Source: Streptomyces sp. Je 1-332
Lineage (GTDB): Bacteria; Actinomycetota; Actinomycetes; Streptomycetales; Streptomycetaceae
Direction of reading: 5' to 3'
Assembly: GCF_040730185.1 (NCBI RefSeq)
Contig: NZ_CP160402.1
Span: forward strand, 3,286,001-3,350,000
Length of the DNA stretch: 64,000 nucleotides
Below, one piece after another: positions 35,194-44,002 of the stretch. Made by a program: the position numbers and the translations under genes. Under the pieces are notes generated by a model that had not been told where the DNA came from, did not search any database, and saw nothing but the letters and a program-made list of their open reading frames with translations. How positions within the stretch are numbered: the first letter of the stretch is position 1; each line of letters starts with the position of its first letter.

Positions 35194-36024
35194 ATGCGAC
35201 GTACGTTGCCGACCCTCGCCCTGTGTGTGGCGTTGCTGTCGTCCAGTGCCGCCGTCGAGGCCGCACCAAGCCCCTTGCCGGGCCAGACCTTCTCGTACGG
35301 GGAGCACGCGCGGCAGAACATCACCGTGTACGGCGACCGGTCCGGGCACCCCGCCCTGATGATCCTGCACGGCGGCTCCTGGGTGCGGGACACCGACTGG
35401 AGCGGTCGGGCCCGGTGGTTCGCGGAGCGCGGGTTCACCGTGTACGACACCGACTACCGGCTCGCCTCGGACGCCGCCTGGCCCGCGCAGCGCGACGACG
35501 TCCTCGCCGCCCTGCGGTGGATCAAGCGGCGCGGCGGCGGCACACCCGTGGTGCTCGGGTCCTCCGCCGGCGGGCATCTCGCCGTCAGCGCGGGGGCCTA
35601 CGGCGCCGGGCGGGAGCGGGTGCGGGGCGTGGTGGCCCTCTCCCCCGTGGCCTCGCCCTACCGCGCCTGGAAGGACGGCGGGATGACCGCCGCCGCTCCG
35701 GCCCAGCGCAAGCTGCGGGGTACGGCGGAGCTGCTCGCGGGGTGCGTGCCGGACCGGGCCTCCGGGCGGTGCTGGAAGAAGTGGGTCGACCTGGTGGCCA
35801 AGTCGCACGCCTCCGGCAAGGACGACGCGCCCCTCTACCTCACGCACTCGGCGGCGGACTTCGTCCCGGTCGCCCACTCCACGGACCTCGCCCACGCCCA
35901 GACGATGGCGGGCCTGCGGGACGTCACGGTCCGCGTCGAGCCGGGCACGGCGCACGGGGGTGAGCTGTTGCGGGACCCGGGCTTCGCCCAGACCGTGCTG
36001 CGGTGGCTGCGGCAGCACGTTTGA
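35194..36024 (+). CDS. Secreted alpha/beta hydrolase (276 aa)
   Basis: A signal peptide (RRTLPTLALCVALLSSSAAVEA, residues 2-23) is followed by an esterase/lipase-like fold: LMILHGGSWVRD (oxyanion HGG), nucleophile Ser in VLGSSAGGHLA, Asp in THSAADFVPV, and His in PGTAHGG. Two Cys (CVPDRASGRC) may form an extracellular disulfide. ATG at 35194 is chosen because the signal peptide starts there; GTG 35179 is possible. It is convergent with the surface-protein operon. Confidence 0.84.
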   Translation: MRRTLPTLALCVALLSSSAAVEAAPSPLPGQTFSYGEHARQNITVYGDRSGHPALMILHGGSWVRDTDWSGRARWFAERGFTVYDTDYRLASDAAWPAQRDDVLAALRWIKRRGGGTPVVLGSSAGGHLAVSAGAYGAGRERVRGVVALSPVASPYRAWKDGGMTAAAPAQRKLRGTAELLAGCVPDRASGRCWKKWVDLVAKSHASGKDDAPLYLTHSAADFVPVAHSTDLAHAQTMAGLRDVTVRVEPGTAHGGELLRDPGFAQTVLRWLRQHV

Positions 36025-36044
36025 GCAGCGTCCAGGGGTAGGCG

Positions 36045-36184
36045 CCCCTTTAGGGGCGCGGGGAACTGCGCGCTCAGCCGACGGCAGCCGGCGGTCGACG
36101 CAGACGCGTCTGCCTACGGCGCCTGGTCGGCGGGTGCGGGCCGCCCTGGGCCGCTCGCGCAGTTCCCCGCGCCCCTGGCGGGGC
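36045..36184. repeat. Inverted-repeat element, copy 2
   Basis: GGGGCGCGGGGAACTGCGCG (36053-36072) and its exact complement (36156-36175) flank a core sharing the 22-bp block with CAGACGCGTCTG (36101-36112) and GGCGGGTGCGGG with copy 1 at 32.2 kb. It lies between convergent genes and may end transcription both ways. Confidence 0.85.
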
Positions 36185-36185
36185 C

Positions 36186-37550
36186 TCAGTGCAGGCCGTT
36201 CCTCCGCCTCGGGAGGAACGTGAACACCGCGCCGCCCAGCAGGATCACCGTGCCCGCGACGAGCCCTAGCGCCCGCAACGCCCCGTTGTCGTCCGCGCCG
36301 GTCTCCGCGAGGTCACCGCCACCGCCCGCGGCACCCGCGGCGGAACCCCCGGCGGAACCGGAGCCCCCGGCAGATCCCGAACCGCCGGCCGCGCCGCCAG
36401 GCTGAGCCGCCGTGTCGATCTCCAGGGAGACCTCCGCCTTGGACGGCGTGCACGTCGTCGTCGTACCCAGCGCCTTGACCGTGAGGACACCCGGCGAGAG
36501 CGTCGACTTGCCGTCGGCGCCCGGCTTGTACGTGCCGGTCAGGTCAGGGATGGTCATCGGGTCGCCGGACTTGATGGGCTCCTTGTTGGTGGGCCCCTCG
36601 ACGTGCACCGTGCCCTTGTCCGCGCCGCCCAGCTTGACCTCCATGGACGGCTTCACAGAGTCCGCGGGGATGTCGGCGGGGCTGTCCATGACGGACTTCT
36701 TGAACTCGACGGTGAGGCCGTAATTCCCGCCCTCCTTCTTGGCGTTGATCTGGACGGGGGACGTGGCGTCCTTGTCGCCGATGGGCGTCTTGCACTTGTA
36801 CGGGGTCTGGACTTCCTTGCCGGGGAAGTCGGTCTTGCCGCCGTCGTCGCCACCGCCACCGGTGGAGCCGCCGCCGGTGTCACCGCCCGTGTCGCCACCG
36901 CCCGTGTCACCGCCGCCGGTGTCCCCGCCGGACGCGGAACCGCCCGACGTACTGCCACCGGACGTGCCGCCGCCCGAGGCCGTGCCGCCCGAACTGCCGC
37001 CGCCCTCCGTCACCTTGATGGTCGCGCCCGCCTTGACCTCTTCCTTGGGCGTGCACTTGGTGTCGGTCGACATCGGCTTGCTGACGTTGATGTTGTACGC
37101 GCCCGGGGTGAGCGTGACGTCGCCCGCCTTGGTCAGCTTCAGCTTGGCCTTCATGTCGGACAGGATCATCGGGCTGTTCTTCTTGATCGGCGGGTTCACG
37201 CGCTCGCCCGCCACCGCCAGGTCACCACTCTGGCCGCCGCCCAGCTTGATCGTGCCGGTCGGCTTCACCGTGTCCTTGTCCAGGTCGAGGATGTCCGGGT
37301 TCTTGGACGCGGCCTCCGTGGTCTTCCATACGACCTCGACCTCGTCGCCCACCTTCGCGGTGGCCGGCGCGGTGATCTCCACCTTCGTGGTGCCCTGCAC
37401 GGGTGGCAGACCCGAGATCGGCGGCGGTATGCACTCCGTCTTGTACGCCACCTCGGCCGCCTGCGCGGGGCCCGCGCCCAGCAGGATGCCCGCCCCGCCG
37501 AGCAGCAGCGAGACCGAGGCCGCGCCCGCTCTCCGTCGTGTGCTGATCAC
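36186..37550 (-). CDS. Cell-wall-anchored surface protein with LAETG sortase motif (454 aa)
   Basis: A signal peptide (residues 1-31, Ala-rich) is followed by two related beta-rich domains (about 35-180 and 255-385), each bounded by Cys residues (ECIPPP...TKCTP and YKCKTP...TTCTP). They are joined by a long Gly/Ser/Thr linker. The C-terminus has LAETG at 414-418, a hydrophobic helix and RRRNG, the class E-type sortase sorting signal of actinobacteria. The second domain is paralogous to the 245-aa protein at 39816. GTG 37550 overlaps the upstream gene's stop. It is the last gene of a four-gene operon. Confidence 0.8.
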   Translation of the reverse strand: MISTRRRAGAASVSLLLGGAGILLGAGPAQAAEVAYKTECIPPPISGLPPVQGTTKVEITAPATAKVGDEVEVVWKTTEAASKNPDILDLDKDTVKPTGTIKLGGGQSGDLAVAGERVNPPIKKNSPMILSDMKAKLKLTKAGDVTLTPGAYNINVSKPMSTDTKCTPKEEVKAGATIKVTEGGGSSGGTASGGGTSGGSTSGGSASGGDTGGGDTGGGDTGGDTGGGSTGGGGDDGGKTDFPGKEVQTPYKCKTPIGDKDATSPVQINAKKEGGNYGLTVEFKKSVMDSPADIPADSVKPSMEVKLGGADKGTVHVEGPTNKEPIKSGDPMTIPDLTGTYKPGADGKSTLSPGVLTVKALGTTTTCTPSKAEVSLEIDTAAQPGGAAGGSGSAGGSGSAGGSAAGAAGGGGDLAETGADDNGALRALGLVAGTVILLGGAVFTFLPRRRNGLH

Positions 37551-38743
37551 GTGTTTCCCTTCGTCGTCGGGCTGTTCTCTGACGGTGCGGAGAGCTGTCC
37601 GGCGGCGGGTGCGGTCCCGGCGCCGGGGTCTGTGTCAGGGGTGAACCACGGGAGGGTGCCCGTGTTCGTGGCGGTGTCCTTGCCGGACGGCCCACCGGTC
37701 TCGCGGGACGGCTTCGTACGGGGCGTACGGGCCGCCTCGTCCGCCGCGACCGCCCCCTGGGGCAGCCGCAACTTCGGGATGCGGTCGGTGAGTTCGGCGA
37801 TCCTGCCGGTACGGTGACGCCCCGCGGGACGGGAGCCGCGGCCGCCGCCCCGGCGGCGGTTCGGACGGAGCCTGTCCACCACCGCCATGCCGATGCGGAA
37901 GACGGCCGCGGGCACGACGACGCAGAGCAGGATCCAGAAGACGGTCACGCCCCACGGGCGGCCGACGCCCCAGGGCTGTTCGGCGAGCACCTTGCCGCCG
38001 AACCTCAGGGAGACGAGGTAGTCGCCGTGCGCTCCGGCTGAGAGCTCGACCGGGAGCTTGATCTGGGCCTTCTTGCCGGGGGCGATGGTGCCCCGCCACT
38101 GCTGTTCCTCCCACTGCGGGGCGAACACGCCGTGGGAGGTGCCGACTTGGAAGACGGGGTCCTTGACCGGGGCCGAGCCGACGTTGCCCACGGTGAAGAC
38201 GAACTTGCGGGACGGCGGGGCGCCGAACCAGGTCAGTACGCCGCTGGAGCCTTCGAGCCGGGTGTCGGTGAGGACGGAGAGCTTCCCGCCGCCCTGCTGC
38301 TCGGTCAGGGGCTTCACGGGATGACCCGCGACCTTGAATGCGGCGTCCGCCTGCGCCTTCTCCCCCGTGACGGTGGCCACGTGGACCACACAGGGGCAGG
38401 GCTTGGGGGGCTCGGCCACCGGGAGTTTCTTGCTGAAGGCGCCCTTGCCGTCCGTGGTGACGGCACGGCCGGTGTCGTTGGCGCAGGAGTTCGTGCCGCC
38501 CGGCACCCCCTTGCCCGGGGTGGCCTGACCGCAGACCAGCATCATCAGCAGGGCGTTCTTGCGCCACCCCGCGCCCTTGACGGTGATGTCACCGCCCTTG
38601 CCCGCCTCGGCCTTGGAGAGAGTCACCGTCGGCTTGTCGGCGGCCGTGGCCCCCGCCGCCGGGAGCAGCGCGAAGGCCAGTGCCGCCAGCACGGCGGTCG
38701 CGGCGATGTACCGCTTGAGTTCCCACAACGGGTTGCCGTTCAC
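37547..38743 (-). CDS. Membrane-anchored secreted protein with Ig-like, neocarzinostatin-resembling domain (398 aa)
   Basis: A signal sequence (residues 9-30) precedes a domain (30-140) whose pattern, GGDITVKGAGWRKNALL, two Cys pairs and DGKGAFSKKLPV, resembles the Ig-like fold of neocarzinostatin-type proteins. Next comes a roughly 110-residue region (VLTDTRLEGSSGVLTWFG, FTVGNVGSAPV), a membrane helix (VTVFWILLCVVVPAAVFRIG, about 280-300) and a basic, Pro-rich cytoplasmic tail. GTG at 38743 follows GGGAGAG and overlaps the DUF916-like gene; its stop overlaps the LAETG gene. The fold assignment is tentative. A structural partner of the surface proteins is likely. Confidence 0.65.
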   Translation of the reverse strand: MNGNPLWELKRYIAATAVLAALAFALLPAAGATAADKPTVTLSKAEAGKGGDITVKGAGWRKNALLMMLVCGQATPGKGVPGGTNSCANDTGRAVTTDGKGAFSKKLPVAEPPKPCPCVVHVATVTGEKAQADAAFKVAGHPVKPLTEQQGGGKLSVLTDTRLEGSSGVLTWFGAPPSRKFVFTVGNVGSAPVKDPVFQVGTSHGVFAPQWEEQQWRGTIAPGKKAQIKLPVELSAGAHGDYLVSLRFGGKVLAEQPWGVGRPWGVTVFWILLCVVVPAAVFRIGMAVVDRLRPNRRRGGGRGSRPAGRHRTGRIAELTDRIPKLRLPQGAVAADEAARTPRTKPSRETGGPSGKDTATNTGTLPWFTPDTDPGAGTAPAAGQLSAPSENSPTTKGNT

Positions 38744-39720
38744 AGCTGCTCTCCCTTTGCCGTCCCCACTCCCGCCAACTCCGGTCCCGTAACGCTCGGT
38801 TCGGGTTCCTCGTCCGGTGCCGGGCCCCCGTCCGCGCGCTTGCGTCCGCGTACGAACCAGACGCCCGCCGCCACGAGACCGAGCACCCCCGCGCCCGCCC
38901 CGGCCACCGCTCCCCACGGCACGAAGCGTGCCGACGCCGTCGCCTTGCCGTGGGCTCCGCCCGCCGCCGTCACCGTGAGCGTGACCTCGACGGAGTCGAG
39001 CGCGGGGGCGTCCGTCCACGGTTCCGTCAGGGTGACCCTGCGGCCCGGCAGGAGCTCCACCGGGAGCGTGCGGGGGCCCCGGTCGAGCAGCGGGCCGAAG
39101 AGACCCTCGGCGTGGACCGTGAGCTTGGGGGTCAGGACGGTGTTGCCGCGGTTGACGACGTCGTACGAGATGCGTCCGTCATCGGCCCGCACGCGCTCGA
39201 CCGTGAGCGCGGACAGCGTCGGGCCGCTCACCCGCAGATGCACGCGGACCCCGGCGTCCCGGCCGCCCTCCCGCGCGACGACCGCCCCGGGGTGGTCGCC
39301 GGGCACCGCGCTCTCGGGGATGCTCACGCTGAACGGCACCTCGGCGCGGGTGCGCGGCGGCACCTTCACCTTGCTGCGCGCGAACGTGATCCAGGAGCCG
39401 GTGTCCTTCGGCCTGCCCCGCTCCAGCGAGAACGCCCCGCCCTCGGTGTTGTCCGCGTCGGCGCCGCTCAGCTCCACCGTGCGCGGCTTCGACCCCGGGT
39501 TGGTGACCGTCACCGTGTCCTCCAGGACGGAGCCGGGCGTGCCCTCCACGTAGAAGTAGGGCCGCCCGTCCTTCGCCGGCCGCGTCCCTCCTCCCGCGGA
39601 GGGCGCGAGCGTCCACGCTCCGGAGTCGTCGGCGAACACCGGAGTCGCCGGCGCCACGCCCGTCACCAGTAAGGCCACGGCCACGGCGAGAGCACGGGCA
39701 ACGGACAGCAGCGACGGCAT
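38740..39720 (-). CDS. DUF916-like (WxL-interacting-type) membrane-anchored protein (326 aa)
   Basis: A signal peptide (1-30), then DGRPYFYVEGTPGSVLEDTVTVTNPGSK and later LTVERVRADDGRISYDVVNRGNTVLTPKLTV, patterns typical of DUF916 and DUF3324 in Firmicutes WxL-interacting proteins. A membrane helix (about 268-290, GAVAGAGAGVLGLVAAGVWF) and a short acidic cytoplasmic tail end it. In Firmicutes such proteins bind peptidoglycan and WxL partners. Here the partners would be the sortase-anchored proteins of the same operon. The start is ATG at 39720; GTGA overlap with the next gene. Confidence 0.75.
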   Translation of the reverse strand: MPSLLSVARALAVAVALLVTGVAPATPVFADDSGAWTLAPSAGGGTRPAKDGRPYFYVEGTPGSVLEDTVTVTNPGSKPRTVELSGADADNTEGGAFSLERGRPKDTGSWITFARSKVKVPPRTRAEVPFSVSIPESAVPGDHPGAVVAREGGRDAGVRVHLRVSGPTLSALTVERVRADDGRISYDVVNRGNTVLTPKLTVHAEGLFGPLLDRGPRTLPVELLPGRRVTLTEPWTDAPALDSVEVTLTVTAAGGAHGKATASARFVPWGAVAGAGAGVLGLVAAGVWFVRGRKRADGGPAPDEEPEPSVTGPELAGVGTAKGEQL

Positions 39721-39815
39721 CGGCGGCTCCTGGATCTTCGTACGCTGGGCGTCGTACGCGGCGGTCGGGACGGGCGCGCGCGGTCACCGCGTCCCCGCGA
39801 CGCCGCGCACCGCGC

Positions 39816-40553
39816 CTAGCGCGACCGGGCCGCCTGGTTCCTGCGGGTCAGCCAGAGCGCGCCGGCCGCGCCCGCGAGCAGCACCGTGCCGCCGAGGGTG
39901 CCGAGCGCGATGGCGGAGTCCGCGGGGCCCGTCTGGGGGAGCTCCTCGCCGCCGGAGGGGGCGCTGGCCGAGCCGCCGGAGCCGCCGTCGTCACTCGATC
40001 CGCCTCCGCCGGAGCCGCCGTCCGTGGAGCCACCGCCGCCCGAGCCCTTCACGTCCAGCGAGAGCGAGGGCTTGGGGCTGTTGGACGGCGTGCACGTCGT
40101 CGTCGTACCGAGCGCCTTGATGGTGAGGACACCCGCGGTGAAGGTGACCTTGCCGCTCTTCTTCGGCGTGTACGTCCCCGACAGATCGCTGATCTTGATG
40201 GGGGTGTTGGCCGGGATCGCCTTGTCGTTGGGCGCTCCGGAGACCGGCACCGTGCCGCTCTCCGCGCCGCCCAGCTTGATGAGCGCGCTCGGCTTCATCG
40301 CACCCTTGCCCAGCTCCACCGGGCTTGAGGAGACGCCCTTCTGGAAGGACATGGTGAGCTTGTAGCCGCTGCCGCTCTTCACGCTCTTGATATCGATCGG
40401 CGAGACCGCGCCTTTGTTCCCGATGGGCGTCTTGCACTGGTAGTTGACGTCCTGGACCTCGGCCTGCGCGGCGGGGGCGGCCATCAGCACCGCCGAGCCG
40501 CCGGCCAAGGCCGTGGCAAGCGCGAGCGCGGCCCTACGTTTCTGGTACGACAC
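39816..40553 (-). CDS. Cell-wall-anchored surface protein with LPQTG sortase motif (245 aa)
   Basis: Signal peptide (1-31, AAPAAQAE cleavage), one domain (about 35-165) bounded by Cys40 and a Cys in TTTTCTP, a Gly/Ser linker, then LPQTG at 205-209, a hydrophobic helix and RRNQ. The domain is paralogous to the second domain of the 454-aa LAETG protein (shared CKTPIG, SPIDI/SPVQI, IKLGGA, ISDLSGTY/IPDLTGTY, GVLTIKALGTTTTCTP). GTG at 40553 has GAGGGG upstream. It is the first gene of the surface operon; 95 bp separate it from the DUF916-like gene. Confidence 0.82.
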   Translation of the reverse strand: MSYQKRRAALALATALAGGSAVLMAAPAAQAEVQDVNYQCKTPIGNKGAVSPIDIKSVKSGSGYKLTMSFQKGVSSSPVELGKGAMKPSALIKLGGAESGTVPVSGAPNDKAIPANTPIKISDLSGTYTPKKSGKVTFTAGVLTIKALGTTTTCTPSNSPKPSLSLDVKGSGGGGSTDGGSGGGGSSDDGGSGGSASAPSGGEELPQTGPADSAIALGTLGGTVLLAGAAGALWLTRRNQAARSR

Positions 40554-40744
40554 CTCGAGTTCCCCTCATGCCGGTCGTGGCGTGCCGCGGTGCGGATTTA
40601 CTGACGGCACATCAGATTGGGCGCTCAAGGTACGCCCGGGGCCTTGCCGAGGGAAGACAAAGAACGCGCCGGATCTTCAGTGATCCGGCGCGTATACGAA
40701 CCGTGGGTAACCCAAGGGGGAACTGAGCGGAGGCCGAGCGGGCC

Positions 40745-41263
40745 CTACACGGGCGCGCTCAGCTCGGCCCACACCGTCTTGCCCGCCACTCCCGGGGTGC
40801 GGACGACCCCCCAGTCCAGGCAGAGCCGCTGGACTATGAACATCCCGTGCCCGCCGGGCCGGCCGGCGCGGTGCGGGGTGCGGGGCGCTGGCTGACCGGG
40901 GCCGCGGTCGGACACCTCGATCCGCAGCACCTTGCTGTCGGTGGAGATCCAGAGCTCGTCGGGGCCCTCGGCGTGCAGGCAGGCGTTGGTCACCAGCTCG
41001 GACACGACGAGGAGGACGTCCTCCGCCGCCGCGCGCTGGTCCGCGCCCGCCGCGGGCAACCAGCCCCACGCCTGCAGCGCCTGGCGTGCGAAGTCCCGGG
41101 CGAGGGGAACGATGCCACTGGCGCCGTTCAGGCTCAGCCTGCGGACCTGGCGCCCCTGACGGCCGGTCGCCGCTGAGGCGGCCTGGTCCGCGGGAGCGGC
41201 CGCGACGACGGCCTCGTACTCCGGGCCGCGGTCGCCCGGCGAGCAAGGCCGGGTGGTGCTCAT
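40745..41263 (-). CDS. Anti-sigma factor kinase, RsbW/SpoIIAB-like HATPase (172 aa)
   Basis: A GHKL ATPase domain (about 55-165) with N-box LVVSELVTNACLHAE, DRGPGQPAP and GRPGGHGMFIVQRL. Such proteins bind SigB-type sigma factors and phosphorylate STAS antagonists. The neighbouring STAS gene (41540) and sigma gene (42159) make a partner-switching set. The N-terminal 45 residues are variable. The start is ATG at 41263. Confidence 0.87.
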   Translation of the reverse strand: MSTTRPCSPGDRGPEYEAVVAAAPADQAASAATGRQGRQVRRLSLNGASGIVPLARDFARQALQAWGWLPAAGADQRAAAEDVLLVVSELVTNACLHAEGPDELWISTDSKVLRIEVSDRGPGQPAPRTPHRAGRPGGHGMFIVQRLCLDWGVVRTPGVAGKTVWAELSAPV

Positions 41264-41280
41264 CAGCGCTTCACCTCACC

Positions 41281-41313
41281 GACAAGAGGACTCTGGACAA
41301 GGAACTGGACAAG
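41281..41313 (-). promoter_or_regulatory. GACAAG direct repeats upstream of the anti-sigma gene
   Basis: GACAAG occurs at 41281-41286, 41296-41301 and 41308-41313, the last two within CTGGACAAG. The repeats lie 18-50 bases before the anti-sigma start. They could be regulatory; no known site is recognised. Confidence 0.3.
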
Positions 41314-41539
41314 TAGCGGGGCTCCAATAGGGATCATCGGCTGCTCGGCCGTTCCTGCTGTTGATTTGGCAACGTCTGTTCGCGGGGCGCTGTCTACGCA
41401 TCCAGGGTGTCTCCTGCCCGGACGAACCGTGAGAACACCCACTTGTTCGACGCGACCCGTGTGACGCTGGTAACGCTATGATCACACAGAGGCAACTGAC
41501 GCGTAACTCTTGAGCACGCTCCGTCAGCGGGCCCCCGGG

Positions 41540-41908
41540 TCAGTCGGCCAGCGCCTCCGCGAGCGTCTCGTGGACGGTGAAGACCGCCTCGGCCCCGGTG
41601 ATCTCGAAGACCCGGGCCACCACCGGCAGCATCCCTGCAAGATGCACCCCACCTCCCGCGGCCTCGGCCTTGAGCCGGGCCCCCAGTAGGACATTGAGTC
41701 CGGTGGAGTCCATGAACTCCAGACGCGAACAGTCGACGACCAGCCGCGAGAAGCCGTCGTCGAGGCAGGCCTCGAGTGGTTCACGCAACAAATCGGCGGT
41801 GTGGTGATCCAACTCACCCACCGGAGTCACGACGACGCTCGGGCCCTCGGCCCGGACTTCGACCAGAAGCCGGCCCCGATGCGCGCTACCGACTGTCCCG
41901 CGGTCCAT
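41540..41908 (-). CDS. STAS-domain anti-sigma factor antagonist (122 aa)
   Basis: RsbV/SpoIIAA-like. VVVTPVGELDHHTADLLREPL and VVDCSRLEFMDSTGLNVLLGARLKAE contain the Ser/Thr site (MDSTG) that the partner kinase phosphorylates. It is probably released to bind the anti-sigma protein encoded downstream. The start is ATG at 41908; the frame extends upstream without homology. It is divergent from the sigma gene, which starts 250 bases away. Confidence 0.9.
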   Translation of the reverse strand: MDRGTVGSAHRGRLLVEVRAEGPSVVVTPVGELDHHTADLLREPLEACLDDGFSRLVVDCSRLEFMDSTGLNVLLGARLKAEAAGGGVHLAGMLPVVARVFEITGAEAVFTVHETLAEALAD

Positions 41909-42158
41909 TACGTGTCTCACTTCCGACCGTCGTGGCTGTTGATGACGCCCCTGAACATTACGCCTTCCACACGCCCTCGGGTACCCGAACATCCGCCCGG
42001 AAACGGACATTTCACTGCAGAACGCACTTGCGACCGGGCTGTGGAAACGGGTAGGGGTAGAAGAGACAGTAATCAACACGGACGGCTTTGGAGGCGCCGC
42101 ACACCGCAGTGCACGTATTGGCATCGGCAGCCATATGCCGAGAACGATGGAGGACACC

Positions 42159-43148
42159 ATGTCACCCCGGCTCGACGAATCGCGCACTGACCGAGCGACG
42201 TCGACACTCTCACCTCACCGTACCGAGCCCGAGATCCCCGGTCCCCGCACGGAAGCATCGCCGGTGGACATCCCGGCCCTGACGGCCGTGGCGGACACCG
42301 TGGAGACCGCGGAGACCGTGGCGGAGACGGACGCCTTCGAGGCGCTTTCCGACCTGCCCGAGATCCCGCCGTTCGACGAGGTGGGCCCGCTGGACGCGAG
42401 GGCTCTTTCCAAGACCCTCTTCGAACGCCTCGAGTCCCTCGAGGAAGGCACCCACGAGTACGCGTACGTCCGCAACACCCTGGTCGAACTCAACCTCGCC
42501 CTGGTCAAGTTCGCCGCCTCCCGGTTCCGCTCCCGCAGCGAGCCCATGGAGGACATCATCCAGGTCGGCACGATCGGCCTGATCAAGGCGATCGACCGCT
42601 TCGAGCTGAGCCGAGGCGTCGAGTTCCCCACCTTCGCGATGCCGACCATCGTCGGCGAGATCAAGCGCTTCTTCCGCGACACGAGTTGGTCGGTGCGTGT
42701 TCCGCGCCGCCTTCAGGAACTCCGGCTGGACCTCGCCAAGGCGGGCGACGAACTCGCCCAGCAGTTCGATCGCGCCCCCACGGTGGGCGAGCTCGCCGAG
42801 CGCCTGGGCATCTCCAACGACGAGGTCGTCGAAGGCATGGCGGCGTCCAACGCCTACACGGCCAGCTCGCTGGACGCCCAGCCCGAGGAGGACGACTCCG
42901 AGGGCGCGCTCGCGGACCGCATCGGCTACGAGGACCACGGACTCGAAGGCATCGAGTACGTCGAGTCGTTGAAGCCGCTGATCGCCGAACTGCCGCCGCG
43001 CGACCGGAAGATCCTCTCGCTCCGCTTCGTCGCCAACATGACGCAGTCGGAGATAGGCGATGAGCTGGGCATCTCGCAGATGCATGTCTCGCGGCTGCTG
43101 TCGCGCACGCTCGTCAAGCTCCGCAAGGGGCTGACTGTCGACGAGTAA
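42159..43148 (+). CDS. SigB/SigF-family RNA polymerase sigma factor (329 aa)
   Basis: Group 3 sigma factor. Residues 1-75 are an acidic, Glu/Thr-rich extension. Region 2 contains LVKFAASRFRSRSEPMEDIIQVGTIGLIKAIDRFELSRGVEFPTFA split over two helices; region 3 starts VRVPRRLQELRLDL; region 4 has RDRKILSLRFVANMTQSEIGDELGISQMHVSRLLSR. ATG 42159 has GGAGG six bases upstream, so it is preferred over ATG 42147 and 42135. By position and neighbours it resembles the SigI system of model streptomycetes, which is from memory only. Confidence 0.9.
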   Translation: MSPRLDESRTDRATSTLSPHRTEPEIPGPRTEASPVDIPALTAVADTVETAETVAETDAFEALSDLPEIPPFDEVGPLDARALSKTLFERLESLEEGTHEYAYVRNTLVELNLALVKFAASRFRSRSEPMEDIIQVGTIGLIKAIDRFELSRGVEFPTFAMPTIVGEIKRFFRDTSWSVRVPRRLQELRLDLAKAGDELAQQFDRAPTVGELAERLGISNDEVVEGMAASNAYTASSLDAQPEEDDSEGALADRIGYEDHGLEGIEYVESLKPLIAELPPRDRKILSLRFVANMTQSEIGDELGISQMHVSRLLSRTLVKLRKGLTVDE

Positions 43149-43186
43149 CCCCGGCCGGTTGACCTCGCTGTCCTCCTGTCCCCGAC

Positions 43187-43220
43187 CACCGGACGGGCTC
43201 GCTACAGAGCCCGTCCGGTG
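43187..43220 (+). terminator. Hairpin terminator after the sigma gene
   Basis: Perfect 14-bp arms, CACCGGACGGGCTC (43187-43200) and its complement (43207-43220), with a 6-base loop, end the sigma gene transcript and face the convergent racemase gene. Confidence 0.85.
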
Positions 43221-43245
43221 TTCTGTCTCTCGCCCCCTGGACCCC

Positions 43246-43971
43246 TCACCCTGAAGCCTGCAACCCCTGTAGCCCGTGGAGCCCCTGGAGTGCCGCCGAG
43301 ACGGCCGCCTCCGCGTGCAGCCGCGTCGTCGGGAAGACCGGCACCGGGCTGTGCTCCTGCCCGATGAGCAGCTCGATCTCGGTACAGCCGAGGATCACGC
43401 CGTCGGCTCCTTCCCGTACGAGATCACCGATGACCCTCTGGTACCCAGCGCGAGACTCCTCACGCACCACCCCGAGGCACAACTCCTCGTAGATCACCTG
43501 GTGCACGAACGCGCGCCCTCCCGCGTCCGGCACGAGCACGTCGAGCCCCCGGGCGGCCAGCCGCTCCCGGTAGAAGTCCTGCTCCATGGTGAAAGCGGTC
43601 CCGAGCAGCCCCACGCGCCGCAGACCGCCCCGCAGCACCGCGTCGGCGGTGGCGTCCGCCAGGTGCAGGAGAGGCACGGAGAGAGCCTCCTGAACCTGCT
43701 CTGCGACCTTGTGCATGGTGTTGGTGCAGATCAACACGAGATCGGCCCCGGCAGCCTCAACCCCCTCGGCAGCCCTCACCAGCACGTCCCCCGCCTGCTC
43801 CCACTCCCCCGCGACCTGGAGCCGCTCGATCTCGGCGAAGTCGACGGAGTACAACACGCACCGCGCGGAGTGCAGCCCCCCGAGCCGCTCCCGCACGAGC
43901 TCGTTGAGCAGCCGGTAGTACTCGGCACTCGATTCCCAACTCATGCCGCCGATGAGGCCGATGGTCTTCAT
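43246..43971 (-). CDS. Aspartate/glutamate racemase family protein (241 aa)
   Basis: Cofactor-independent racemase fold. KTIGLIGGMSWESSAEYYRLLNE is the N-terminal signature. The two catalytic Cys are in LICTNTMHK and VILGCTEIELL. ATG at 43971 is chosen since the fold begins immediately; the open frame upstream is not homologous. It lies directly downstream of hutI on the same strand (31 bases), so it may share that transcript, possibly acting on glutamate or aspartate. The C-terminus ends in a LQGLHGLQGLQ repeat. Confidence 0.85.
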   Translation of the reverse strand: MKTIGLIGGMSWESSAEYYRLLNELVRERLGGLHSARCVLYSVDFAEIERLQVAGEWEQAGDVLVRAAEGVEAAGADLVLICTNTMHKVAEQVQEALSVPLLHLADATADAVLRGGLRRVGLLGTAFTMEQDFYRERLAARGLDVLVPDAGGRAFVHQVIYEELCLGVVREESRAGYQRVIGDLVREGADGVILGCTEIELLIGQEHSPVPVFPTTRLHAEAAVSAALQGLHGLQGLQASG

Positions 43972-44002
43972 GGGGCCAGGATGCCGTACCGGGCGGGGGC
44001 CT

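Noticed and set aside
41909..42158. SigB-type promoters (GGGTA-like boxes near 41979, 42049 and 42055) before the sigma gene
   Set aside because: No matching -35 GNNT element at the right 14-16 base spacing was found for any of the three.
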